Shown here: one piece after another, positions 1 through 9,345 of the stretch
Position numbering within the stretch: position 1 is the first letter of the stretch
Layout of the letters: each line of letters opens with the position of its first letter
From: Geodermatophilus tzadiensis
Lineage (GTDB): Bacteria > Actinomycetota > Actinomycetes > Mycobacteriales > Geodermatophilaceae
DNA: 55,897 nt
Assembly: GCF_003002915.1 (NCBI RefSeq)
Contig: NZ_PVTG01000025.1
Location: forward strand, 1 to 55,897
Direction: 5' to 3'
Translations under genes and position numbers: made by a program
The notes under the pieces: model-generated
Told to the model about the DNA's origin: nothing
The model's database searches: none
The model's input: the letters and a program-made list of their open reading frames with translations, nothing else

Positions 1-108
1 CAGGACTACGCCGCCCGCCGACGAGCCGAAGGCCTGAGCAACCTCGAGATCATCCGCTGCCTCAAGCGCTACATCGCCCGCGAGATCCACCACGTACTGA
101 CCGCTTGA
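1..108 (+). mobile_element. IS110-family-like transposase, C-terminal end (partial)
   Basis: The first 35 codons of the window read in frame to a TGA at 106-108 and encode the tail of a transposase. The stretch EIIRCLKRYIAREIHHVL resembles the C-terminal end of IS110-family (Transposase_20) proteins. The 5' part lies outside the window, so it cannot be said whether the element is intact. It sits directly next to the exopolysaccharide locus. Family assignment is from memory of the motif, without a search. Confidence 0.6.
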
Positions 109-158
109 CGAGGCATAGGAGCATCTCAGGCGGCCGGACCGCAGGGCCGGGGACCCGC

Positions 159-1874
159 TCAATCCCCCAGTTCGCCACGTCCGGCGGACTCCACGGCGAG
201 GCGCCAGAGCCTCGTCTCGCGCTCCAAGCGGACCGCCGCATCCACGGCCGCCGACGGGCGGAGGCCGTTGCCGCTTGGGTCCAGCAGGAGCCGATCGACC
301 AGCGTGGCAGCTGTACGGGCCCAGGTCATGACCACGAGCCGTCCCCACGACCTCGGATCTACTCCCCGGTGCCGGAGGTGCTCGCGGAGGACCGGCACCG
401 CCCAGGCGTCGGGGCCGACGAAGGCGGCCCGGAAGGCCGCCACCTGTGCGGACCAGGTGGAGGCAGACCACCTGGACTCGCTGAGGAACTGGAGGAAGAA
501 GACCAGATCGTGACCGGGCACGCCCTCCGTCGTCGAGCGCTCCCAGTCGACGACCCCGAGGCTGGAGTCCCGGGCTCCGAAGTAGAGGTTCGGGAACGCC
601 AGGTCGCCGTGCTCGAAGATCGCCGGCAACGGCACCGACCGGAGCGGCGCCAGCAACTCGTGGGTGCGGGCGCAGAGGACGGCTGTCTCCCCGTCCAGTG
701 GTGCGAGCTCGGTCAGCCGCGCGAGGGGTCGCTCGACCGCCTGGACGTACCAGTCGGTGTTGCTCTCAGCGGGACGGACGACGGGGAGCGCATCGATGAA
801 CGAGGTGCCCGCCGCCAGAACGGTCCGGAAGTGGCGGCGGGCCTGTGGGGGGCTCAGTACGGTGCCTCGGACCGCCGACTCCGCCAGCAAGGTCAGCCCG
901 TCGCACGCCACCGTTCCGAGGACCGCAGGAACGCGCAGCCGATTGGGGTCGAGGTGAGCGGCGAGGCGCAGCAGCATGTCGGCCTCGCGGCGGACGCCCT
1001 GGCTGTCCCCGGGCTGACGCGGCACCTTGACCACCAGTCGAGGCCGACTCTCCCCCTTGGCGTACACCAGGACCACCACGTGCCGGGAGGTCACGAACCG
1101 AGGTGTCAGGAACGCCGTCTCCAGCGCTGTCCCCAGCCCCACCGCGCCCAGGTCCAGCCGGTCGAGGTTCTCGACCAGGATCCGCTCGACGAGGTTCGTC
1201 CCGCCTCCCGGCAGCACCTCCGGGAGGCGGCCGACCACGCTCCCCTCGGCGATGAGCGCGGGGAGCAGACCCGTCCCCACGGCGGCACGGGTCGTCACGG
1301 CCAGGATGCGCCTGAAGCGGTTGCCCTGGTGCTGGTCGAGGGCGTGACGCACCGCACCGTGGGCCTCGACCGGGATGATCCTGGCCGACCTGGCGATCGT
1401 GCGGGCATGCCAGTTCACCCTGACATCCGCCAGCCCAGCCTCCGCAAAGGCCCGCCGCCACCCCGTCAGCGTCCGCGGGCCCGCCAGTCGGCGCAGGGAT
1501 CGGCGCACTTCGGCGTAGACCGAGGCTCCGGAACGGCATGCCGCTGCTGCTCGCTCCAGGTCCTTCGATGGCGGGTCGACGAGGACGACCAGGCTCGCGG
1601 TCCCTCTCACGGCCTCCCAGTCCCGATCCGACACCACGTGGTGGACGGGGCGACCCAGCAGCGGTAGTGCTGAGCGCAGTTCCTCGTCCGGGCGGCCGGC
1701 GAGGACCACCGGTCCGGAGCCCAGTGCGGGCAGCAGGAGGCGCCAGTCCAGCCTCCGCCATAGGTGCAGTGGGAGCGGAGGGGACTGCGCTGCGGTCTTG
1801 AGCGGCCGGCGCGCCACGACCGACAGCAGTCGAGGACGGCTCCCCGGATCGTCACTCGGGGGCGCAGAGCCCAT
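159..1874 (-). CDS. APH-fold phosphotransferase-like protein of the exopolysaccharide locus
   Basis: A 571-residue protein with two parts. Residues about 250-560 carry the aminoglycoside-phosphotransferase / protein-kinase-like fold: a candidate ATP lysine in LVVKVPR (K283), the catalytic-loop motif EHGDLAFPN (421-429) and the metal-binding VVDWE (441-445). Residues about 45-165 look like a degenerate methyltransferase-type Rossmann domain (the segment GWRRAFAEAGL is typical), without a clear SAM-binding glycine loop. A GGAG box 4 nt before the ATG supports the start. It lies 79 bp after wzx on the same strand, so a role in modifying the glycan or its lipid carrier is plausible. The substrate is unknown; antibiotic resistance is not implied. 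Confidence 0.75.
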   Translation of the reverse strand: MGSAPPSDDPGSRPRLLSVVARRPLKTAAQSPPLPLHLWRRLDWRLLLPALGSGPVVLAGRPDEELRSALPLLGRPVHHVVSDRDWEAVRGTASLVVLVDPPSKDLERAAAACRSGASVYAEVRRSLRRLAGPRTLTGWRRAFAEAGLADVRVNWHARTIARSARIIPVEAHGAVRHALDQHQGNRFRRILAVTTRAAVGTGLLPALIAEGSVVGRLPEVLPGGGTNLVERILVENLDRLDLGAVGLGTALETAFLTPRFVTSRHVVVLVYAKGESRPRLVVKVPRQPGDSQGVRREADMLLRLAAHLDPNRLRVPAVLGTVACDGLTLLAESAVRGTVLSPPQARRHFRTVLAAGTSFIDALPVVRPAESNTDWYVQAVERPLARLTELAPLDGETAVLCARTHELLAPLRSVPLPAIFEHGDLAFPNLYFGARDSSLGVVDWERSTTEGVPGHDLVFFLQFLSESRWSASTWSAQVAAFRAAFVGPDAWAVPVLREHLRHRGVDPRSWGRLVVMTWARTAATLVDRLLLDPSGNGLRPSAAVDAAVRLERETRLWRLAVESAGRGELGD

Positions 1875-1953
1875 GGGACTCCGATCGTCTGGTCACCGGT
1901 CGGATGGGAGCGTCACGTTAATCGACTCCGGAGCTGTGGGACGCGGTCGCGGC

Positions 1954-3435
1954 TCAGGTGGTCACCGAGCGCCGGCACAGGAGGCCGATGACGTCCTTGA
2001 CCAGGGCCGGTTGGGCGACCAACAGGACGGCAACCGCCGCAGCGCCTCCGCCGGTGACCGCCACGACGAGAGTGAGTGCCGGCGGCAGCGGCAGGTGGGC
2101 GAGGAGTCCCGCCACCACGGCGACGGCAGGAGCCACCGAAGCCGCGGGCGCCAGGGCGGAGAGCAGGCGCCGTGCGTCCAACTGCAGCACGTGGAGGGCC
2201 ACGGCCTGCATGGCGATGGCGAACACCGCAGCGAGGACCACCTGGGCCCAGGCCACACCGTCGATGCCCCACCTCGTCGCGAAGAGGAGGACCGGCACGA
2301 GGACGACCAGGCGGATCACCGAGATCACGAGCGGGATACCGGGACGCCCGAGGGCCTTGTAGACCTCGTTGGCCCCACCGCCGATCGTTCGCAGCGCCGC
2401 GTACAGGGCAAGAGCGGTGAGAGCCCCGGCCGCAGGAGCCCAGGCCTCCCCGAAGAGCACGCGGACGGCCAGGGGAGCCGTCACCGCGAGGCCCACACCA
2501 GCTGCGACCCCGTAGAGCGACTGCAACCTGATGCTGAACAGATAGCCGCGACGCAGTCGTTCCGGATCGGATCGAGCGTGCGTGAACAACGGGAACGTCA
2601 CGGACAGGAGGACGAAGAAGACGTTGAGGATGACCAGTTCAGGGAGCTTGAACGCGAACGTGTAGTACGCCAACTGTTCGGCGCCCAGCTGTCTGCCGAT
2701 GACGAGGTAGTCGGCGTCGAAGACGAACTTCCCGAGGAGGGACGCACCGGCCACCGGGATGCCGTAGGCCAGGACAGCACGGACGTCTGACCGGGTGGTG
2801 CGCCACAGCAGGGCGTCGGGGCGCACGGGGAGGACGATCCACGAGACCACGGTGGCGACCGTGCTGCCGACGACAGCGCCCCATGCGATCGCCCAGGGCC
2901 CGGCGCCCGCCGCAGCCAGCCCGATGGAGGTCGCCCCCGTGGCCACCGCGCTGACGACCCTCGCCACGGTGATCCGGGAGAAGAGCAGGTCACGGCGGAG
3001 CAGGGCATCCGGCACGGAACCGAGCGAGGACGCGAGCAGCGAGACGGCACACAACCGAACCAGGGGTTCGACGTCCGGACGCTGGAAGAACGCGGCGACC
3101 AGCGGCGCGGACACCATCGCGACGGCCACGAGGAGCACTCCGACCAGCAGGGCGCACGACATCGCCGCACGGACGGTCGGAGAACTCCGGGGGAGGTACA
3201 CGAGCGCCTGGGCCACCCCCGCGTCCGCCACGGTCTGGGCATACGCGACGAACACCAGGGCGAGGGCGACCAGGCCGTACTGCTCCGGTGCGAGAAGTCG
3301 GGCGAGGACGACGGTCGTGACGAGAACGGCCGCCTTCGACAGCGCGAATGCGAGCCCCTGCCAGAGAGCGCTCCTGGCGCCCGCTCGGCGTAGGTCGTCT
3401 CGCGCGGGGACATCCTGGGTAGCCGACGACCTCAC
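1954..3435 (-). CDS. Wzx-type polysaccharide flippase (MATE/oligosaccharidyl-lipid family)
   Basis: This 493-residue protein is hydrophobic along its length, with about 12-14 predicted membrane segments, as in RfbX/Wzx flippases. The N-terminal region (SALWQGLAFALSKAAVLVTTVVLARLLAPEQYG) has the typical first-helix signature ending in LxPxxYG. It should move undecaprenyl-linked repeat units across the cytoplasmic membrane for polymerisation by the Wzy protein at 6957-8477. It follows the BY-kinase gene after a 30 bp gap on the same strand. The GTG start is uncertain because the purine-rich GGGAG directly abuts it. Confidence 0.87.
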   Translation of the reverse strand: MRSSATQDVPARDDLRRAGARSALWQGLAFALSKAAVLVTTVVLARLLAPEQYGLVALALVFVAYAQTVADAGVAQALVYLPRSSPTVRAAMSCALLVGVLLVAVAMVSAPLVAAFFQRPDVEPLVRLCAVSLLASSLGSVPDALLRRDLLFSRITVARVVSAVATGATSIGLAAAGAGPWAIAWGAVVGSTVATVVSWIVLPVRPDALLWRTTRSDVRAVLAYGIPVAGASLLGKFVFDADYLVIGRQLGAEQLAYYTFAFKLPELVILNVFFVLLSVTFPLFTHARSDPERLRRGYLFSIRLQSLYGVAAGVGLAVTAPLAVRVLFGEAWAPAAGALTALALYAALRTIGGGANEVYKALGRPGIPLVISVIRLVVLVPVLLFATRWGIDGVAWAQVVLAAVFAIAMQAVALHVLQLDARRLLSALAPAASVAPAVAVVAGLLAHLPLPPALTLVVAVTGGGAAAVAVLLVAQPALVKDVIGLLCRRSVTT

Positions 3436-3465
3436 CTCCCGGCGCGTGCTGGTCGGTGCCAGGAG

Positions 3466-4956
3466 TCAGCCTTCCTGTTCCGTGGCGAACATCCGACGGG
3501 GCCGCGCGTGCCGACTGCTCGACTTGACCCGCCAGAACGTCCGCTGAGGGACGGCTCCGTCCCGCGGATCCTCCACCCGCCCCCTCTCGGCGCCGTAGCC
3601 GTAGCCGTACGCGGTGGCCACCTCGTCCTGCGGCGGGAGGATGTTGAGGATTGCGCCGAGCGTCGTGGCCCCCACCCGCGACAGCGTGGCCGCAGCCTGC
3701 TGCAGCTGGTCCTTCCGCGTGCTGCCGTATCGGACGGACAGGAGGACGCCGTCCACCTTGGGCGCGAGCCCGATGGCGTCCGCCACTGGGAGGATCGGAG
3801 GCACGTCGATGATGACGTAGTCGTTGGTCTTGCGGAGCTTCTCGATGAGCCTCGCCATGTTGCTCGAGGCGAGCATCTCACCGGGGTTCGGTGGTGTGGG
3901 ACCGGCGGCGATCACCGACAGGCGCTCGACGTACAGCTGCTTGACGTCGTCGACGTCCGCGGTACCCGCGAGGACGTTGGTCAGCCCGACACCTCCGGAA
4001 AGACCGAGGTAGGTCGTCACCTCCGGCTGCCGCAGGTCGGCGTCGACCGCGGTCACCCGCTGCCCGGCGGCGGCGAGCGCCAGAGCCAGGTTGACGACGG
4101 CGGTCGTCTTGCCCTCCGACGGCATCGCGCTGGACACCATGATCACTCTCGGTGGCGCGTCGACCTTGAGGAACTGGAGATTGGTCCGCAGCTGCCGGTA
4201 GTCCTCCGCCGTCCGACTGTTCCCGCGGCGGTCGGCGACGTGCCTCCTCTTGAGGTCGTCGTCACGGACGACTGCGCCGATCACAGGGGCGCCCACGAGC
4301 TCTGCCGTCTCATGCGGGTCCTTGACGGTCCGATCCAGACGCGCGCGAGTGATCGCGAGACCGATGCCGGCCAACAGTCCGATGGCCAGCCCCAGGGCGG
4401 CGTTGCGACGCGGCCGCGGTGACACCGGGGTGACCGGCTCCTCGGGACGCTCTGTGACCGTCACCTTCACCGGTGACCGCCCTCCGCCGTCGGGGGTCTC
4501 CAACTCGGTCACCAGTCGGGGGAACTCCTGTCCGACCGCCTCCGCAAGGCGCTGCGCCTGTCCCGCCGACGAGTCCGTGACCGAGACGTCGATCAACACG
4601 GTGTTCGAGGCCGCGGTCGCCGATATCCGCTGCACGAGCTCGTCGGGTTCCATGTCCAGAGCGAGGCCGGCGACGATCCGTCCGGCCAGCTCGTCGCCGG
4701 TGAGGAGCCGGACGTAGGACTCGACCCTCTCCTGGGAGAACTGGCTGCCCTGGTACGCATCCGACGTCGACGCAGACTCCGTGCTCGAGACGAAGAACTG
4801 TGTGGAGGACTCGTACACCGGAGTCTGGAGCAGGCTCCCCCCCAGCCCGGCAGCTCCGCCGGAGAGCATGCCGACGACGAGCAACCACCACCCTGAGCGG
4901 AGCGCGGTGAGCACTTGTCGGAGGTCCATGTCGCTCCAATCCGTCCGCTGCGCCAT
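3466..4956 (-). CDS. Polysaccharide co-polymerase fused to BY-type tyrosine kinase
   Basis: A 496-residue Wzz/CapA-CapB fusion. Membrane segments at about residues 22-45 and 186-203 flank an extracytoplasmic Wzz domain. The cytoplasmic BY-kinase domain has Walker A (SSAMPSEGKTT, about 275-285), Walker A' (VDADLR, about 304-309) and Walker B (VIIDVPP, about 381-387). The C-terminal tyrosine cluster is reduced to AYGYGYG. Such proteins set chain length and export of Wzy-dependent polysaccharides through autophosphorylation. A TAGGGT -10-like box at 4985-4990 would give a leader of about 20 nt. No cognate tyrosine phosphatase is visible in the window. Confidence 0.9.
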   Translation of the reverse strand: MAQRTDWSDMDLRQVLTALRSGWWLLVVGMLSGGAAGLGGSLLQTPVYESSTQFFVSSTESASTSDAYQGSQFSQERVESYVRLLTGDELAGRIVAGLALDMEPDELVQRISATAASNTVLIDVSVTDSSAGQAQRLAEAVGQEFPRLVTELETPDGGGRSPVKVTVTERPEEPVTPVSPRPRRNAALGLAIGLLAGIGLAITRARLDRTVKDPHETAELVGAPVIGAVVRDDDLKRRHVADRRGNSRTAEDYRQLRTNLQFLKVDAPPRVIMVSSAMPSEGKTTAVVNLALALAAAGQRVTAVDADLRQPEVTTYLGLSGGVGLTNVLAGTADVDDVKQLYVERLSVIAAGPTPPNPGEMLASSNMARLIEKLRKTNDYVIIDVPPILPVADAIGLAPKVDGVLLSVRYGSTRKDQLQQAAATLSRVGATTLGAILNILPPQDEVATAYGYGYGAERGRVEDPRDGAVPQRTFWRVKSSSRHARPRRMFATEQEG

Positions 4957-5307
4957 CCGTCATCGCAGGGGATCCGAATCGGGGACCCTAGGTCATCGCC
5001 GTGCGATGTGGTGACCCGCGAACTGCGGCAAGTCCCCCGTCGCGGTGGTACGCGTCCCCGAAGGCGGTCACCGGGAGCTCTGGATCCTCGCCTGACCGGG
5101 CCGCGGCACCGTCCGCTGCCCACAAAGTGGGGATCTCGTCGTCGGAGGGCAGGCGTACCAGGACCGGTGCTCGGCTCCGTCCAGCCTCCCTGCCCGCGTC
5201 GTCCGGTCGTCCGCGTTCGTGCTGCCGGGCGAGGGACGCATCAACCGATCGACGGTGTGCTTGGTCCTGCTGCCCGTGTGCGACGCGGCGCAGAGCAGGT
5301 GATGGAG
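4957..5307. promoter_or_regulatory. Upstream region of the BY-kinase/wzx genes, no ORF
   Basis: These 351 bp lie between the start of the BY-kinase gene and the end of the beta-helix gene, both on the minus strand. I see no convincing ORF. On the minus strand a TAGGGT box (4985-4990) is a candidate -10 element for the kinase gene. I recognise no riboswitch. Confidence 0.35.
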
Positions 5308-6807
5308 TCAGTACTCGATCCCGGCGTTGTCGGTTGAGTGCCGGCGCCTCAGCGTGACACCCGAGGCGACGGAATCGGCGCCGGTGAACGTGGCCCCCGT
5401 GAAGTCGTTGCTCTCGAAGACCACGAGGTCGCCCTCGCCGCCTCCGCCGTCGGCCCCCGCCTGCAACTTCTGCGCGAAGGTCCCGCTGACCGACATCTCC
5501 CGGACCAGGAGTCGACGCACCGTCGAATCCGTCCGGATCAGCGCCTGCGAGTGCGCAATGTCGCCTGCCTCGAGGATCGCGTCACCGTGGATCGACATGA
5601 TCGCCGGAGCGCCGTCCTTGACCCAGTAGAGGTCCTGCACGACCTGCCCTACGGCGGGGCTGAAGTGATAACTGTTGTCGGTGAACCTGACCACGGCCCC
5701 GGGATGCGACTGGTAGGTCATGACGCCGATCGTCTGGTCGGCCGGATTGCCGGCGGTCCACTCGACCCGGCAGTTCCTGACGTGGAGCGCTCCCAGGGGC
5801 GGCTTGACCTCGTTGTGGTTGTAGACGACGAACGGGATGGCCCGGCCGCTGGAGTTGTTCGCCGTGTAGACGAAGGTGCAGTTGTCCACCGTGACGTTGC
5901 GGGCCCCGGTCAGATAGCAACTGGTGTTGTACAGGACGACGTCCCGGACCGTGACGTTGTCGAACGAGGCGTCCCCGATCGGCTCGATGTCGATGAATCC
6001 ATCCGCACTGTGCCCGGGCCGGTCCGCGGTGAAGGCTCGGCCGTTCGCGACGTAGACGGTGGCGCCTGGAGCGGTCCTCGTGGCGACAGCCGACACGATC
6101 GCGCCTGTCCGGCCGGTGAAGGTGGCGTCGTAGTCGAAGTCGGTGAGGGAGAACCGACCGGCGTCCGGTACATACAACGACCCATCAATGACTGACGGGT
6201 CATCTCCCTCGGAGATCCACCGAATCCGGTGCGCCGAGAAGTCCTTGGGGAGTGCATAGGTCAACTTCGGCGAGCACGCGTACACCGTCACATGGTCGAG
6301 GTGCAGGTTGGTGCAGTCACGGAAGATGGAGAACAGGTTCGCGTCGGGTGCCGTAATGGAGAGATCACGTAATGTGACGTCGTGGAGCCCGTTGATGGCG
6401 GAGTAGCTCTCCGACCACGGCCCAGTGTAGGTGAACTTGAGCGTGGCCCCGTTCCCGACGATCCGACCCGTGAACCCCGTTTGACTGATGGCGTCGCGGG
6501 CAGCGATGACGTACGTGGCACCACTCCGGAGGTGGACGTCCCGCCGCCCCACACACAGCGCGGCGAGCGTCGCCGAGTCGTCCTCGCCCGACGGTTCGGG
6601 GGCGGTCACCGCCAGGCCCTGGTTCACGGGCTCCCCCGGGCCGGGATCGTCACGGACCCGGCTGTCCAACCCGGCAGCGACCGCACTGGCCGCGAGCACA
6701 CCGCCCGCACCGACGACCCCTCCCCGCACGAACAAGCGGCGGCGACTGATCGATGAGCGCTGACCAGGCTGGTCCTCGGTCTGCCCCTCCGCACTCCACC
6801 AGGCCAT
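5308..6807 (-). CDS. Tat-exported right-handed beta-helix (pectate-lyase-fold) protein
   Basis: About 499 residues from the ATG at 6807; an in-frame ATG at 6846 would add 13 residues. The N-terminus carries a twin-arginine signal (SRRRLFVRGGVVGAGGVLAASAVAAG), so the protein should be exported folded. The rest is a series of short beta-strand rungs rich in N, D, T and V (for example FDNVTVRDVVLYN and ARNVTVDNCTFVY), the pattern of parallel beta-helix lyases and glycosidases. The setting between wzy and the BY-kinase suggests it trims or modifies the polysaccharide outside the cell. I see no family-specific catalytic motif. A CATCAT box 6 nt before the ATG fits a leaderless start. Confidence 0.78.
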   Translation of the reverse strand: MAWWSAEGQTEDQPGQRSSISRRRLFVRGGVVGAGGVLAASAVAAGLDSRVRDDPGPGEPVNQGLAVTAPEPSGEDDSATLAALCVGRRDVHLRSGATYVIAARDAISQTGFTGRIVGNGATLKFTYTGPWSESYSAINGLHDVTLRDLSITAPDANLFSIFRDCTNLHLDHVTVYACSPKLTYALPKDFSAHRIRWISEGDDPSVIDGSLYVPDAGRFSLTDFDYDATFTGRTGAIVSAVATRTAPGATVYVANGRAFTADRPGHSADGFIDIEPIGDASFDNVTVRDVVLYNTSCYLTGARNVTVDNCTFVYTANNSSGRAIPFVVYNHNEVKPPLGALHVRNCRVEWTAGNPADQTIGVMTYQSHPGAVVRFTDNSYHFSPAVGQVVQDLYWVKDGAPAIMSIHGDAILEAGDIAHSQALIRTDSTVRRLLVREMSVSGTFAQKLQAGADGGGGEGDLVVFESNDFTGATFTGADSVASGVTLRRRHSTDNAGIEY

Positions 6808-6943
6808 GTGCTCATGATGCCGCCGTCCTGGGCCAGCGGTCCTCACAGCCGCTGCACTGCAGAGGCCACCCGAGCGAGTGCGGCACGGTGTCCCGGCGAG
6901 GATCGGCGGAGCTCGGACCGGGCTCGCGCAGCCGTCCCGGCGA

Positions 6944-6949
6944 TACGCT
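6944..6949 (+). promoter_or_regulatory. -10 box (TACGCT) of the wzy-like gene
   Basis: A TANNNT hexamer ends 7 nt before the chosen ATG at 6957. This spacing recurs in front of at least nine other genes in the window and suggests transcription starting at or next to the start codon. Confidence 0.5.
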
Positions 6950-6956
6950 TGCCACG

Positions 6957-8477
6957 ATGGGACACGGGATGGCCGTGCGAGGCCGGGGTGCGGCGTGGCT
7001 GGTCCTCACTGCGGTGATCGCCACGACGCTCGCGATGGGGCTCGTCCTCCAACCCCTCCTCGGCGCGGCCGCCGTCGGGCTCCTCGTCGTCGCCGGCTGG
7101 CTGCAGGTGTGTCACAGGCGACCGGCGGTCGCTCTCACCTTCATCACCGCCACCATCGTCTTCAGCTCACACGTGTTCGCCATGGCCCACGTCGCGGGGG
7201 TCCCGAGCTCACTGATCCGGCCCATGATCGGCGCCAAGGACCTGCTCGCCTGGACCCTCTTGGCCGTCCTGGCGCTCAGGGCCATGCAGGAGAGGCGGCA
7301 GAGCTGGGCGGTCCCGCTCCTCGTCGGCGCCTTCCTCACGCTCGGCGGCGTGGTGTACGTGCTCTTCGATTCGCCCGCTCCCCTGGCGGTGCAGCTGGCA
7401 GCTATGCGAGGTGCTTCGTTACCCGTCCTGTCGCTGGGCTGCGTGGCCCTGCTCAGCCGGGACGAGCGGCGGCGTGTCGCTGTGGCGTCCGTCTACGTGG
7501 TGTTGATCGGTGCGGTCTACGCCCTGGTCGAGCTGGCCCTCCCACGGTCCTTCGTCTCCGAGACGGTCGGCGTGGGGCGGTACTGGGTCGAGGTCAAGGA
7601 CCAGCCCCTGTTCGTCGACCCCCTGACCGACCTCCCGGGCAACTTCTTCACGTCCGCGGGCTTCCCCCGGTTGACCGGCACGTTCGGCGACCCGCTGTCG
7701 GCCGGCGAGATGCTCGGTGGCGCTCTCGTCCTCGCCGTGGCGTACCGGTCGGCGCTGCGACACCCCCTTCTCGTGACCCTGCCGATCACGGCGGCGTTGC
7801 TGCTCAGCTTCACCAGGAACGGCTGGCTGCTGGCCGCGGCCGGGGTCACCGCGCTGGCCGCTGTCCAGTACGGCGTCGGCCGGGCGCTGCTCAGGATGGC
7901 AGCCATCGTGGTCGCGATCGTGATCGCCAGTGCGGCGATCCGACCTCTGGGCGACTACCTCGGTGGCATCCTGAGCGGCGACGACGCGTCGACCCTGGGA
8001 CACCACTCGGCCCTCGAGTACAGCTTGCAGCTGTTCCAGAACTTCCCGTTCTTCGGGCACGGATGGGGCACCGGGGGATCGGCCGCCCTCAACACCTATG
8101 CCGAGGCGGTCACGGCAGAGAACGCCTACGTCGCCGTCCTGACCCAGACCGGCTGGTTGATCGGCATGATGGTGAGCTTCCTGGTCCTCTGGCTGTGCCA
8201 TCTGGCCGTGCGCAACCAGCCGCTGGCTGCGATTGGGGCGACGGTCCTCCTGGTACAGGCGGTGACCGCCTTCATCAGTGAGAACGTCCTGACCTTCAAT
8301 GCGGGTTTCTTCCCCTTCCTGACGGCGGGACTGGTCGCCGCGGGAGATCCGGTCCGCGGACTGGCCGAGCGCACGTTCCCTCGCGCTGGCGTTGGCCGGG
8401 ATTCACCGGAGGGCCGGGCGGTGCCCCGGACGGGTCCGGCCGATCAGTGCACACCCGCCTCACCGGCCAGCACTTGA
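6957..8477 (+). CDS. Wzy-type O-antigen/exopolysaccharide polymerase (O-antigen ligase domain)
   Basis: A 506-residue polytopic protein with about 11-12 membrane segments and a large extracytoplasmic loop around residues 190-250 (for example VKDQPLFVDPLTDLPGNFF), the architecture of Wzy_C/O-antigen ligase proteins. The GHGWGTGG stretch near residue 365 fits the family's second loop. It should polymerise repeat units delivered by the Wzx protein. The start was set to ATG 6957 because a TACGCT box at 6944-6949 lies 7 nt upstream, giving a leaderless mRNA; ATG 6969 is an alternative. It is the only plus-strand gene in this locus and is divergent from the beta-helix gene. Confidence 0.82.
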   Translation: MGHGMAVRGRGAAWLVLTAVIATTLAMGLVLQPLLGAAAVGLLVVAGWLQVCHRRPAVALTFITATIVFSSHVFAMAHVAGVPSSLIRPMIGAKDLLAWTLLAVLALRAMQERRQSWAVPLLVGAFLTLGGVVYVLFDSPAPLAVQLAAMRGASLPVLSLGCVALLSRDERRRVAVASVYVVLIGAVYALVELALPRSFVSETVGVGRYWVEVKDQPLFVDPLTDLPGNFFTSAGFPRLTGTFGDPLSAGEMLGGALVLAVAYRSALRHPLLVTLPITAALLLSFTRNGWLLAAAGVTALAAVQYGVGRALLRMAAIVVAIVIASAAIRPLGDYLGGILSGDDASTLGHHSALEYSLQLFQNFPFFGHGWGTGGSAALNTYAEAVTAENAYVAVLTQTGWLIGMMVSFLVLWLCHLAVRNQPLAAIGATVLLVQAVTAFISENVLTFNAGFFPFLTAGLVAAGDPVRGLAERTFPRAGVGRDSPEGRAVPRTGPADQCTPASPAST

Positions 8478-8496
8478 CGGCCGGCCCGCCCCCGCT

Positions 8497-8513
8497 CGGG
8501 TGCCTCGCACCCG
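8497..8513. terminator. Hairpin between convergent wzy-like and WecG-family genes
   Basis: A 7-bp perfect inverted repeat (CGGGTGC / GCACCCG) with a CTC loop lies in the 73 bp between two convergent stop codons. A U-tract is absent, as is common in actinobacteria. It could serve both strands. Confidence 0.5.
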
Positions 8514-8550
8514 CCGCTCGGGACAGGCAGGCGGGCGCTCACGATGCCGC

Positions 8551-9345
8551 TCAGGCCGGCTTGCTCGACAACCAGCGCGGCCGCGTCTGCTCCACCAGGG
8601 ACCGCGCGAAGGCGCCTGCGGGCAGGACGTATCTCGGCAGCACCCGACGAGGGTCGAGCGCCATGCGCCAGATGCCCTCCAGGCACAACCTGCGCACGAT
8701 GACCGGCGCCCGTCTCTGATGACCGCTCAGGAAGTCGACGGCACCCCCGAGGCAGAGGATCACCCCGTGCGGTAGGTGGCGCGCCAAGCGCATCCCGAAG
8801 ACCTCCTGCCGGGGCGCGCCGTAGGCCAGGACGAGGATGTCGACGCCTTCCTGGTGAGCACGTCTCGCGAGGTGCTCAGCCAGCGACTCGGAGAGTGATT
8901 CGTGATAGGCGTCGTCGATGACCCGCATGTCCACTCCGGGGTGAGTGAGGCGACAACGTCGGACCGCCTCAGCGGGACCCTGACCTCCGATGATGCCGAT
9001 GCGGACCTGCCCCTCGGCGGCACCGGCTACCAAGTTCTTGAGGAGGTCGCTCCCGGTGACGCGAGGGACCACTCGTCGCGCCGCGATGCTGCCCACGACC
9101 GCAATCGGCCACCCGTCAGCCAGCACGAGGTTGGCCCGTGCACAGGCACGACGGAAGTCCGGATGCCGCTCCCACACGGAGTACATGGACAGGTTGGGCG
9201 TCACCACGAGACGTGCCGACTGGCCCGCCGCCCCCCACCGCAGCACGGTCTCGTACGCGGCCCGCGGGGTCATGAGGGACACGTCGAAGTAGCCCACCCG
9301 CTGGCGGCGAACCGGAGAGTCAGCCCTCGACCCTGGCACTGGCAT
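8551..9345 (-). CDS. WecG/TagA/CpsF family glycosyltransferase (GT26)
   Basis: About 264 residues. Family hallmarks are visible: VTPNLSMYSVWERHPDFRRACARANLVLADGWPIA (DG in the active-site region), a Rossmann-like IGIIGGQGP segment, and VLAYGAPRQEVF with LPHGVILCLGGAVDFLSG. These enzymes add UDP-ManNAc, UDP-glucose or related sugars to lipid-linked intermediates. The ATG at 9345 overlaps the preceding glycosyltransferase stop by 26 bp, so translational coupling is likely; the open frame continues upstream but without family similarity. Donor and acceptor cannot be told. Confidence 0.86.
   Translation of the reverse strand: MPVPGSRADSPVRRQRVGYFDVSLMTPRAAYETVLRWGAAGQSARLVVTPNLSMYSVWERHPDFRRACARANLVLADGWPIAVVGSIAARRVVPRVTGSDLLKNLVAGAAEGQVRIGIIGGQGPAEAVRRCRLTHPGVDMRVIDDAYHESLSESLAEHLARRAHQEGVDILVLAYGAPRQEVFGMRLARHLPHGVILCLGGAVDFLSGHQRRAPVIVRRLCLEGIWRMALDPRRVLPRYVLPAGAFARSLVEQTRPRWLSSKPA

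Noticed and set aside
105..1667. 520-residue plus-strand ORF next to the IS110 tail
   Set aside because: Antisense shadow of the APH-fold gene, which has clear kinase motifs.
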